From contig AP026549.1 of NCBI GenBank assembly GCA_026075535.2, forward strand, positions 8,680,001-8,744,000: 64,000 bases of DNA. The letters are read 5' to 3'. The notes below the pieces were generated by a model. It worked only from the letters and a program-made list of their open reading frames with translations, was not told the DNA's origin and did no database searches. The DNA comes from Tricholoma matsutake. Its lineage: Eukaryota; Basidiomycota; Agaricomycetes; Agaricales; Tricholomataceae. Below, one piece after another: positions 21,352 through 30,625 of the stretch (the stretch's first letter is position 1; each line of letters starts with the position of its first letter). A program made the translations under genes and the position numbers.

Positions 21352-21860
21352 ATCCTGTAGTAATAATCCTATACATATTAGCTTAGAAAACCTCACTTTG
21401 GAGTAATTTATGTAGTATGTTGTCTATGTGACTAGGTTCTTCAAAAGAAGACAAAGTGAACTCAATGTGACAGAGAGCATGATGCATATATGAGTATGTA
21501 ATCCAAAAAAGGTTTCTGCTTGGCACCACCACCAACGAGGCTCATTCTGAGTCATTCGCCCTCAATAACAGGTTGCGTGAAAAAAAGTGGTTGGAAAACA
21601 CCGAGAACTTGAAGACATTCCAACTTCCAAGTCATCCAGCCACACCATGCAGTCAAGAACGGCGCAACACACAAAGAAGTCCTTGACAAAAGACAAACTT
21701 AAAAAGAATAAGGCTAAATTGACAGAGTCAGTTAGTACTCTTTGCATGGACAACTCTTAGTTTGAATTGGGCTACACAGACTCGAGTTCCTGTAGGACTC
21801 CTAGCAGGTGCAGCCTGAAATAATGGTTCTGTAGGAATCAAGCCCAAAGTGAGCCCTTTC
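21352..21860. other. Interval between decarboxylase and oxygenase loci, no gene seen
   Basis: AT-rich; short frames only. It could hold the 3' UTR of the first gene and the promoter of the second. Confidence 0.3.
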
Positions 21861-22043
21861 TTTCTGTGATCTTGACAGACTTACCTTGGACTTCTGAGTT
21901 CAGGAAGCAAATGTTCCCAAGCCAAACATCAACCTCCTCACCCTCGGCATTCCTTCCCACCCTAATAAGACAAAAAATCAGGTGCAAAAAATTTTTCAAA
22001 CCACGGCAGAGTACAAAGCTGACATATGGTACAATAGTACATT

Positions 22044-23364
22044 GTGCGAGGAGCTTCCTTGGCCAACCTACAGCTACGACCAAAAAATATGAAGGCCTTG
22101 ATTGATGAGGCATCTCATAAGATGGAAATGGCAGTGGATAGTCCAGCAGATGCCTGCTCTGGCATGTGGTATGATGAGGGAGGCAATCTATTGGTAGCCA
22201 CCTTTGCCCATCGAATTGAGACCACTTCCTGTTGGGTAAGTCTGAGCATTTAACTGGTAATATTGATTCTCATGTGAAGTTTAGAATGGGGTGGACAAAC
22301 AGGCACATGAGGAGTGGCCATATTATGAGGGTGCTGAGTCTGAGAAACAGACAATGGCAGACGTGGATGCAGCAGATCCCTCCAGGGTTCACTATGATGG
22401 TGTACCTGTAAGCCAGAAGTTTTCAACCAGTGTTTCTACTTACCGACAATGCTCATAGCCAAAGTTGCTTTGATGGGCACATGAGGCTCTTCAATTTCTT
22501 CACTCCCAGGTCCATCCCATAGTACACCAGTGGGATATTCGGCATGATCCCATGGCAGATGTCGTAGATCTCCCAAGCACTTTTCAGGCTGCACAGTTAA
22601 ACAACAAACTAGATCCAGATGAGCCTAATACCAGGAGGCCAGGTGTACAATATCATGAAAATGAAATGGGAAGAGAGCGGGACGGCGTCACGCATCTAGT
22701 TCATGCCTGGGCAATGCAAGGCCAGAAGGTCAGCTGTATTTCTTTGTGGAACCTATCAATATTTAAACTTGTTTCTTTGACTTTTTCTAACACTAGAATG
22801 GCCCTCTTGTCATCTCCAAGGACTGGGTTCGAGGTAGCTCAGCTGCTATGGCTGTCAATTGGTACTTTCAAGTCACAAGGGAGATTGCAGATCTATTATC
22901 AGCATATTTCAAAAAAGCATTTCCGGAGTACCATAAGAAATATTCAGAAGCCTTTGCAGCAGGATGTTGGAGCCAGGTGGATCCAGGGCCATGGCTAGGA
23001 CGAGCATTGGTTTTTAAACTACAGGTGCTTCCACATGTGGATGGTCTTGACAATGGCCCCACAGCTTGCTTCCCTGTGGGGTTCTTTAGCGGAGGAGATC
23101 TGATTTGGGGCTTAAATTTCAGTAAGAATTTTCAACTGCTTTCGATGACATCTTAGCCTTTCTCTCTTTTACAGATATGCTCCAGGTGACATCCTTATCT
23201 TTTTGTCAGGCTGGCTTTACCATGCAGTACAGCTATGGCAGCCATCCATTCCACCTCTGGGAGAACCTTTGACCTCTGGATGCATTGGTAATGTGTTTTT
23301 TTCCCCCACAACTCCTATTGTAGGCTGGAAGGAAAAGCTGCTGGGTGGAATAGAGATACTTTGA
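22044..23364 (+). CDS. 2OG-Fe(II) dioxygenase-like protein (Tet/JBP-like fold suggested), multi-exon
   Basis: Joining exons at clear GT..AG introns (about 22234-22284, 22410-22510, 22729-22798, 23121-23175) gives a readable protein without in-frame stops. It contains NMKALIDEASHKMEMAVDSP, ACSGMWYDEGGNLLVATFAH, DWVRGSSAAMAVNWYFQVTR and LLSAYFKKAFPEYHKKYSEA. The catalytic segment has HVDGLDNGPTACFPVGFFSG (HxD at 23032-23040), GGDLI, then after the last intron YAPGDILIFLSGWLYHAVQL with the distal His at 23221. A HxD..H triad on such a PGD..F.SG..H strand is typical of 2-oxoglutarate dioxygenases, and basidiomycetes carry many transposon-linked Tet/JBP-like members. The distal Arg could not be placed with certainty. 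The start is uncertain; exons may begin near 21866. It is one of the best-preserved genes in X. Confidence 0.6.
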
Positions 23365-24240
23365 CTGATAGATTTCCATCTTCTTTGGCTTATGCACACC
23401 ATTAGAGGTCTAATTTGTATTCCTTCAAGTAGGTCAAATATAGGTTGCTGTTTGTTTGACAATTTGGAACAGTGTTGAGCATCCACCAAGGAGTCCAAAC
23501 TAAGTGCAGCGTATACTACTAGGCTCTTCTAACCTCTCACAACTCAAAGTCCAATAACTGGCAGTAGCTACACCGTAACACTGGCACATTCATTGCTTGG
23601 CATGTGATATAAGTGTTGACAACTATCTGGGGAGGAAGGGGAAGACGGCAACAAGGAAAGGGGCGGTGGCCAGGGACAACAAGAACGGGGACCCACGTAC
23701 CCAGGATGATGCACCAGAGGACAACACACCAAGCCGCACCAGGATGACAGACTGATGCCAACGCACCATGATGCACCCAGGACGGCAGGGCCGCATATGC
23801 CCTTCCTCCGCAATTTGGGTGGAGGAGGGGATTTTTTTCAATTCCGTTTTTAATTAGTATTATTACCCCTCCCCTCCCCCACATTTTGCGGGCGAGGGGG
23901 TTTTTATTTGTTTTATTTTCAACTAATATTGTCACCCTCCCCTCGCATTCGGTGCAAGGGGTTGATTTTTTAAAATGTATCTACCTCGTATAAACACACT
24001 GCTTTCTCCTGAAGATCTTCCCCACCAAGTAACAGTCAGCTCTTTTTTCGAGTCACCATAGTTTTTCAATGCGAAAATTTCAAGTTCAAGGTAGTTCTGA
24101 ATTTGTGGGATCGTACTGTCGTTTTCATTTTCCTTTGTACTCCTTTCCTATTTCTGGTTTACTTACTTCTATCCTGTGTTGGTATTGTTTGCTTCCCTCT
24201 CCTTCCACCTTTTTGTGTGCATCCACACACAAAATTAATT
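23365..24240. other. Non-coding interval inside X with C/G-rich tracts
   Basis: A GC-rich patch at 23640-23830, then alternating T-runs and CCCCTCCC/GCGAGGGG words (23820-23960). No gene is supported. Minus-strand frames here are low-complexity. Confidence 0.35.
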
Positions 24241-24525
24241 AATTGATTGATTTTTCGCTGGGCTACAATGCCGCGATGTGTCGCATTGATGGCTGACAAT
24301 GTGACTCATGAGTACTTGAGTCATGAGAAGTTGAAAGTGCATGTATCGGGCGATCATCCATTGTATTCTGTATTCTGTATCCATTTATCTGTGTACTATA
24401 TTGTAACATCGATGCTTTGTTGTTTGTGTGTAATGTCTTGCTCAATCCATCTACAAGATCTGATTTTTTTTTCACTTCCAGTCAGCTCGAGCCACGCAGT
24501 TGTCATGGACCTGGATATCGTTTAG

Positions 24526-25468
24526 TTAGATGGGAGGTACAGATTGCAAAGAAGGGTTGGAACTGGGTTGTTTGGTGAGCTTAATGCAGTCATGCTACAC
24601 CCACTCTCGACGACTCATAAGCATGCAAGTGAAATTTACCTTGCTTGTGATATTCTGTCGGGACAACCCATCATCATTAAACTGGAGCCACTCAACAGCG
24701 ATCATCAAATGCTGGAGCACAAGTTTCATGTTTACCGCAAACTTCGTGGAGGAGTTGGAATTCCTGAAGTCTATTGGTTTGGTACAGAATGTGGCTTCAA
24801 TGCGATGGCCATGGATCTGCTTGGTCATTCACTTGAGGACCTCTTTATTCAATGTCAGTTTCGATTCAGCATCAAAACCATCCTACTCTTAGGCCAACAA
24901 TTGGTAAGTTCACAATTCTGGCTTCTTACATGGTAACACATCTAATGTCCACCATGCCCAGCTTCATCATCTCCAATATATGCATGCTCGTAACTTCCTT
25001 CATCATGACCTCAAACCCAACAACATTGCTGTGGGTGTTGGGCAGAAGGCCGGTGTAGTATATCTCATCGATTTTGGCATTTCAAAGCAGTTCAGGGATC
25101 CAAACATGCATATGCACATTCCATATATTAACATGCATGGCCTCACTGGAACAGCTGTATTCGCCTCTATTCACAGTCACATCAGTTGGGAGCTAGGCAG
25201 ATGGGACGATCTTGAGTTGCTTGCTTATATTCTGATCTACTTCCTCCGTGGTTCTTTGCTGTGGCAGAGCTTGGGCCATCAGGACGTTGAAGAAGATTTT
25301 GTGCTGAAACTCAAACAACAAATCAATGTGCACGACTTGTGCCACAACCTTCCAGTGGAATTTCACAAATTCCTAGAATACACGTGCTCACTTTCTTTTG
25401 ATGATAAACCTGAATACAACTACTTGTATGACCTTTTGATGGTCTCTTGTCACAAGAGGGATTCCTGA
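24526..25468 (+). CDS. CK1-like protein kinase
   Basis: Casein-kinase-1 family Ser/Thr kinase. The glycine loop reads GRYRLQRRVGTGLFG. After an in-frame, intron-like insert of about 54 bases (GTGAGC..AAG) comes EIYLACDILSGQPIIIKLEP with the ATP-site Lys. MAMDLLGHSLEDLF precedes an intron of about 60 bases near 24904-24962. The catalytic loop is HHDLKPNNIA, with His for the usual Arg of HRD. DFG follows in YLIDFGISKQFRDPNMHMHI, then LTGTAVFASI, WELGRWDDLELLAYILIYFL and RGSLLWQSLGHQ, ending at 25468. The signature SIN of CK1 activation loops reads SIH. An upstream stop at 24523-24525 means the true first exon lies further 5', perhaps in 24263-24516. No frameshift is seen in the kinase core. It is the last cargo locus of X. 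Confidence 0.75.
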
Positions 25469-26032
25469 ATGACTCATCGTTTGATTGGAGTGTCGATGGT
25501 CAGCAATCAGGTGGCAAGGATAGACATGGTGCATGCGATGCATACAACAAATCTGGCATACGTCAAACTGGGTAAGTGCTATGCACCAACTACATTTATG
25601 CTGGATACTAAAGGGATTTCCACCAGACTGCACTCTCAGGCTCGAAAGCGAGAGCAACGTAGCAAGATTGACCTATCTTGACTTTGCTGGTGGTGCTGAC
25701 CCAGCATAGCAGTGTTGACTTGGACCAATGGATTATCAAACCCCTTGTCTTGCATTTAGTTATATTCCTCAGTTATCCTTTATATCACTTCTGTAGCTGT
25801 ATAGAGTATACCCCTTCAATCATGGTATATAGAGTATACCACAACTAGCTGGCTTTCAGCCAAAGTCGGCCAAAAGCCAGCTGAAGTCATGTCAATTAAT
25901 CTTCGGCTGAAACTGGCTTGAAGTGCTGACTCAAGTCGAAGTTGCGGCTTCCGAATACAAACTTGCCAAAAGCTGGTCACATGTCAGAAAAGTCATGACT
26001 TTCAAAGTCAGCCCAGGACCAGCCAAGTTGCA
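25469..26032. other. Right subterminal region of element X, no gene seen
   Basis: Contains a repeated GTATAGAGTATACC-like word (25798-25811 and 25825-25841) and, from 25850 on, many AGCCAGCT/AGTCGG/GGCTGAA words in both orientations. Clustered short subterminal repeats are typical of hAT ends, where they bind transposase. Confidence 0.45.
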
Positions 26033-26041
26033 GCAACACTA
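26033..26041 (-). repeat. Right terminal inverted repeat of element X
   Basis: GCAACACTA, reverse complement of 14387-14395. It is followed by GTTAAAGA, which matches the left flank ATCAAAGA except for two transitions. Confidence 0.65.
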
Positions 26042-26044
26042 GTT

Positions 26045-26319
26045 AAAGATTTGCAGGATGCGTACTTAGGTAAGTGCAGTTTTCCATTTCCGGATTTCTC
26101 CACCGTCTCATCCTCCTGCGACATCCACTCCACCATCTCCTCCATCTCATCATCTCTTTCTACTGTTGTCTCTGGCTGTACTTCTGCTTGTCTGGGCTGT
26201 GATGCTGCCAACACTGACACTAATTGTGACATTTGTGCTGTAAGCACATCAATTTTCACCTCTAGCACTGGTATGGGAACAGGATTAGGGCCAGGATTAG
26301 AAGTTGAGGGTTCGGACAT
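26045..26319 (-). pseudogene. Gag N-terminus of gypsy A#1
   Basis: Starts at ATG 26319 (MSEPSTSNPGPNPVPIPVLE) and matches A#2 gag from 28293 through DDEMEEMVEWMSQ and KLHLPKYAS. It is cut at 26045 by element X; the gag text resumes on the far side of X at 14386. This piece has no internal stop, unlike the A#2 copy. Confidence 0.85.
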
Positions 26320-26809
26320 AATGGTAAAATCTGTGATGAATCACTTCTTCGACAAATTCAAGAATTTTTTTTTTTTTGAGACCTCTCCAAATGTTTATGG
26401 GTCACATGATGGTTTGTCAATCATTTGTCAATCATTTGTCGTTCATCGGGCGCCTAATTTGACACTTCGGATCAATAACCCTTCCAACAGTGCCTGATCT
26501 TGGAGATAACACTGAATTTGGCTTGTAACTAAAATAGTCGTCCGAATAGAGTGATATAAATCGTAACTAAACCAGATCCAATCAGTTGTCTGGTTGCAGC
26601 TGTCCTAATGATGAGCGCTGCCTCTTGATCACTGGCAGTCGCAATGTAAGGCGAGGCCTGGTGTCGGCTTATGAAAGAAAAGGTAGATTATGTATATACA
26701 AGTACTTCCAGCTCATGCCAAAAGGATGAGTAATTGGATGTGGCATGGTGAAACAATGATGTATGCGCAAGTAAGAGAAGGTGCACTGATATGGGTAGTT
26801 GTGTTCTTC
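26320..26809 (-). other. Leader of gypsy A#1 between 5' LTR and gag
   Basis: About 490 bp closely matching the A#2 leader at 27790-28292 in inverted orientation. It contains a T-run at 26365-26380 absent from A#2. No ORF of note; the primer-binding site could not be identified by eye. Confidence 0.7.
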
Positions 26810-27211
26810 TGTTAGGGCGACACCCACTATCTGCTAGCTAAGACCATGCGGGTTCTCTCTACAAGAAGGGGGCGGGATCTGCGCTCATGATGGGCAAACT
26901 GATGGTTTTAATGCGAGGGGTTATTAATAGGTGAGTTTGTTGAGAAAGGTGTTTCACACCACAAGTGTAGGTGGAATACCTAAGAGAACACAACTGGGGT
27001 CCCCTAGGCATATATTTAGGGTTTATATACTATGTTACATATATTGTACATTGTTGTTACCGACGCACTCATACATGCGTGTACATATTGATGTGTGCGA
27101 AATAAAATTCTCATGCTATCAAAGTGTAGCATCATTTGGCATCATGTAGCGTAATTCAACATAATAAAATAAAAATAAAATTTTATTAGGTAATGATGTG
27201 GTTTCCTAACA
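26810..27211 (-). repeat. 5' LTR of gypsy A#1
   Basis: 402 bp with the same TGTTAGG..CCTAACA ends as 4945-5346. About 17 differences from that copy, nearly all transitions. Confidence 0.9.
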
Positions 27212-27216
27212 GTACT
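27212..27216. repeat. Target-site duplication GTACT, right copy
   Basis: Identical to 4940-4944. It closes the boundary of gypsy A#1. Confidence 0.85.
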
Positions 27217-27386
27217 GGTGCCATTTGCAGTGGTGTTGGTGTTGGCAGTGGTGTGCTGGGTGCTCATATGTGTGGTGTGGGTACTGTTGGGCATCACTGT
27301 TGTCATTCCACCCATGTTCCACCCCACAAGCAGTTGCTTGTGAGGCTGGGGCAGGTTGTGCGTTGTCTGCTGCCAGTGCTGGTAAA
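27217..27386. repeat. GC-rich palindromic repeat, right half of the A#1 insertion site
   Basis: 170 bp of GGTGTTGG-type low-complexity sequence with the palindrome CACAAGCAGTTGCTTGTG at 27325-27342. It is the continuation of 4640-4939 and the only spacer between two head-to-head gypsy elements. Confidence 0.55.
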
Positions 27387-27789
27387 TGTTAGGAAACAGC
27401 CCCATTACCTAATAAAATTTCATTTTATTTTATTATGTCAAATTATGCTACATTACGCTGAATGACACTACACTTTGATAGCATGAGAATTTTATTTCAC
27501 ACACATCAATATGTATGCACATGTACGAGCACGTCGGTAACAACAATGTTCAATATATGTAACATAGTATATAAACCCTAAATATACACCTAGGGGATGG
27601 CAGTTGTGTTCTCTTAGGTATTCCACCTACACTTGTGGTGTGAAATGCCTTTCTCAACAAACTCATCTATTAATAATCCCTTGCATCAAAACCATCAGTT
27701 CCCCCATCATGCGCGTGCGCATCCCACCCCCTTCTTGTAGAGAGAACCCGCATGGTCTTAGCTAGCAGATAGTGGGTGTCACCCTAACA
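27387..27789 (+). repeat. 5' LTR of gypsy A#2
   Basis: 403 bp, TGTTAGG..CCTAACA, inverted relative to 26810-27211 and separated from it by 175 bp. Confidence 0.9.
27568..27575 (+). promoter_or_regulatory. TATA box in the gypsy A LTR
   Basis: TATATAAA in the middle of the LTR, conserved in element orientation in the two A#1 LTRs (TATATAACC- or TATATAAACC-type). It is a likely U3 promoter. Confidence 0.45.
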
Positions 27790-28292
27790 GAAGAACAACT
27801 TCCCATATCAGTGTGCCTTCTCTTACTTGCGCATACATCATTGTTTCACTGCACCACATCTGATTACTCATCCTTTTGGCACAAGTCGGAAGTACTTGTA
27901 TATATGTAATCTACCTTTTCTTTCATAAGCCAACACCAGGCCTCACCTTACATTGCAACTGCCAGTGATCAAGAGGCAGCGCTCGTCATTAGGACAGCTG
28001 CAACCAGACAACTGATTGGATCTGGTTTAGTTACGATTTACATCACTCTATTCAGACAACTATTTTAGTTACAAGCTGAATTCAGTGTTATCCCTGAGAT
28101 CAGGCACTGCTGGAAGGGTTATTGATCTGAAGTGCCAAATTTAGGCACTTGATGAACAATTGATGAACAAATGGGTTTTGCTGAGTTTGGTACCCAAATT
28201 ACCAAATCATGTCACCCATAGACATTTGGAGAGGTCTCAATGAACAAGTTTTGAGTCTGCCAAAGAAGTGATTCATCACAGATCTAATAATT

Positions 28293-29621
28293 ATGTCCGA
28301 ACCCTCAACTTCTAATCCTGGCCCTAATCCTGTTCCCACACCAGTGCTAGAGGCAAAAATTGATGCACTTATGGCACAAATGTTGTAATTAGTGTCAGTG
28401 TTGGCACCATCACAGCCCAGACCAGTGGAAGTACAGCCAGAGATGACAGTAGAAAGAGATGATGAGATGGAGGAGATGGTGGAGTGGATGTCACAGGATG
28501 ATGCACAGGCAGTGGAGAAATCTGGAAATGGAAAAGTGTGCTTACCTAAGTATGCGCCCCTGCAAATCTTTGATGGTACCATGGAGAATACAAAATCTTT
28601 TATCAGCTCTATAGTATTGTACATCCATGGGAGGAAGCCAGAGTTTCATACACCCAAGTCTAGGATTATGTTTGCTCTCTCATACATTCAGAGGGGGAAA
28701 GCACAGTTCTGGAGAAACGAGGCTATTAATCAAATTGCCGCAGGAAATAAACCATTTGCAACCTTCAAGGAATTTCTGGAGAGATTGGAGGCACAGTTTG
28801 GGGACCCTAATCCAAAGGTGACAGCCAATGCCAAATTAAAAACCATGTGCCAAGGCTCCCTAATGGTGGATGAATTTATTTTGCAGTTCAAAGCAGAAGC
28901 TTTGCAGATGGATATGGGAGAAGCGGTGTTGGTAGAATTTTTGAAAGCAGGATTAAATCCCTCTTTATTCAAGTCTATCTACCAACTACCTTCTATGCCA
29001 GAGAAGTTGGACGAGTGGTATAATTGGGTGATGCACCTTGATCGGCAATATTGGCAGGAACAGGCAGAATTGAAGTTGATGTATGGAAGTAGTAAATTTG
29101 GAAAGCCATCAGGAGGAAAGTCTGAGAAAGGAAAGGCGCCTCAGGTGCAAACTCCGAGGGCACAGCCACCAGCCATGGCAGTGACACCTATAGTTACAGA
29201 GTCAGCAGCACCAGCAGATGCAATGGAGGTTGATCAAGTGGGGAGACCAGCCCCACTTAAATGTTTCAACTGTGGGCAGTTAGGACACATTGCTAGGAAT
29301 TGTAGGCAGAAAGAAAGATTACAAGGAAGTGAAGCTGGAGGAAGGCAGGCAGAAGAATTTTGTGGAAGAGTCCCAGTGAAGGTTTCCCCATTGGTGACCC
29401 AGAATCATTACAATGTATTAGTATCTGAGGAAACCCAGAGCAAATCAGAAAAGGAAATTGAGGAGGAGTACAACTGTTGCAAATTACATGACAAAGAAAG
29501 TTGCCAAGCACTATTTCTGAAAACCCCTAAATTCTTTATTCACTCTGCGCGAATAGAACCTGAAATTACCTTGACTGTGGGATTGAAGACAGTGGTGTGG
29601 GAGGGAGTCTGGATTACTTGA
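28293..29621 (+). pseudogene. Gag of gypsy A#2 with CCHC zinc knuckle
   Basis: True start is ATG 28293 (MSEPSTSNPGPNPVPTPVLE), shared with A#1; a TAA at 28386-28388 interrupts where A#1 has CAA. From 28392 the frame is open for 409 residues: an acidic segment, the Retrotrans_gag core (AQFWRNEAINQIAAGNKPFA, TFKEFLERLEAQFGDPNP, FLKAGLNPSLFKSIYQLPSM), a Lys/Gln-rich stretch and a canonical zinc knuckle CFNCGQLGHIARNC near 29262. Gag packages the RNA and forms the particle. The C-terminus beyond the knuckle is polar with no domain. Confidence 0.85.
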
Positions 29622-30625
29622 GGTGCATTGACATTGGTCAGCTCATTGCATGGTGCAAAGTAAGCTATAGGAAAAGGTGGGTAGTCAGTAAATGATTGAA
29701 AATGCGATCGACCAGATTGCATGGGGACACTGATGAAAAAGTGTGGGCAACAACTTGGTCGTCGAGATTGGGGAAATGCGGGTGCAAGGAGTGATCCCTT
29801 GCCATGTGAATAATAAGTATATGAAACTCGAAAACTTGGGCCTGAGGGGCTGTGAAACTTGAAAACTTAAGGACTTATCTTAATTACTACACCTTGTTGT
29901 GCAGAGGACTTGTGAAACTTTAAGGGGCTTGAGGAAAAGCTTAGAGAGCACGTAAAAGTGAGTCAAAAAGGACCTGTCCCATTCAAAAGGTGGGGAGACA
30001 CCTATATACATTTTTGCAGTAGAGCTAAGAAAGAATCTGATCATGCACATTCTCTTGTGCCAACAGGACCAAACAACAAGAGAGATAAACTATAAAAGAA
30101 ACAAGGAAGCCAGATTGTCAATTACAAGAGCCATTGATGAAGTTCAAGATAAGGATATTGATTGCAAGGTGGGTGATGTCAGACCGGCATCGTCGAGTCC
30201 TTGTCTAGGGGTTTTAGCAGCTAAGAATGTCTTGGGGAGTGGTTCCTCGTTGAGGTTCTCTATTGACCAAACGTTGCCTGTGCCCCAGCAAGCACAGAGA
30301 ACACTCAAATGGGGACCTCTCGACTCTACTGTCCAGTTGTTAGACCCTTCAATTTTGAATGTTGAGTAGCTGCAAAAGGGAATATTGGACCGTTGCCAAG
30401 AAGAGTTATAAATACATCAGAGAAATGCCAAATGTGAGATTAATTAAAAACCCAGTACCATCGTTCCTGTTGACAGTGATGCTGTCAGCTCAAAGGCCGA
30501 GGAAGCATGTGAGCACTTGTGACCAATGCATCATGTACAAGGAGGAGCAGTGAGCTAGAAAGTAAAAATAGATTGAAAAGCATCAATTATGCGAAATGAT
30601 GCGAAATAGGAAAAGGGTGAGGTAG
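29622..30625 (+). other. Degraded link between gag and protease of A#2
   Basis: Only short interrupted frames, the longest at 30043-30369 (ASSSPCLGVLAAKNVLGSGS) and 30359-30553. Gag-pol linkers of this kind evolve fast. I see no sign of a separate insertion, but nothing recognisable either. Confidence 0.4.

Larger units (their letters stand above)
14387..26041. mobile_element. Element X: 11.65-kb hAT-like transposon carrying host-type genes
   Basis: Both ends carry the 9-bp inverted terminus TAGTGTTGC..GCAACACTA, with loosely matching GGCT/CCAGC-rich words further in. The flanks are ATCAAAGA (14379-14386) and GTTAAAGA (26042-26049), an 8-bp duplication with two transitions. The target is gypsy A#1 gag: sequence on the two sides joins into the unbroken gag of A#2 at 28568-28580. 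An 8-bp duplication and TAGTGTT ends fit the hAT superfamily, and a hAT dimerisation domain is encoded inside at 16193-16818. The cargo is five gene-like loci on the plus strand. A smaller element with TAGTGTT ends and an 8-bp duplication lies at 53804-56764. Confidence 0.7.
4945..27211 (-). mobile_element. Ty3/gypsy chromovirus A#1, split by nested insertions
   Basis: Two same-orientation 402-bp LTRs (4945-5346 and 26810-27211, about 96% alike, differences mostly transitions) are flanked by the identical 5-bp duplication GTACT. Reading on the minus strand: 5' LTR, leader, gag start (26319-26045), element X, gag (14386-14022), insertion Y, gag (12661-12421), junction with gypsy B, integrase with chromodomain (6801-5358), purine tract, 3' LTR. 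About 3.7 kb of protease-RT-RNase H, present in sister copy A#2, is missing between gag and integrase. Only about 5 kb of the 22.3-kb span is the element itself. The homologous intact stretches in A#2 prove the continuity of the gag pieces. Confidence 0.85.

Noticed and set aside
14387..26041. Starship-type giant element
   Set aside because: No tyrosine-recombinase captain gene is seen, and the inverted ends with 8-bp duplication and a hAT domain fit a hAT instead.
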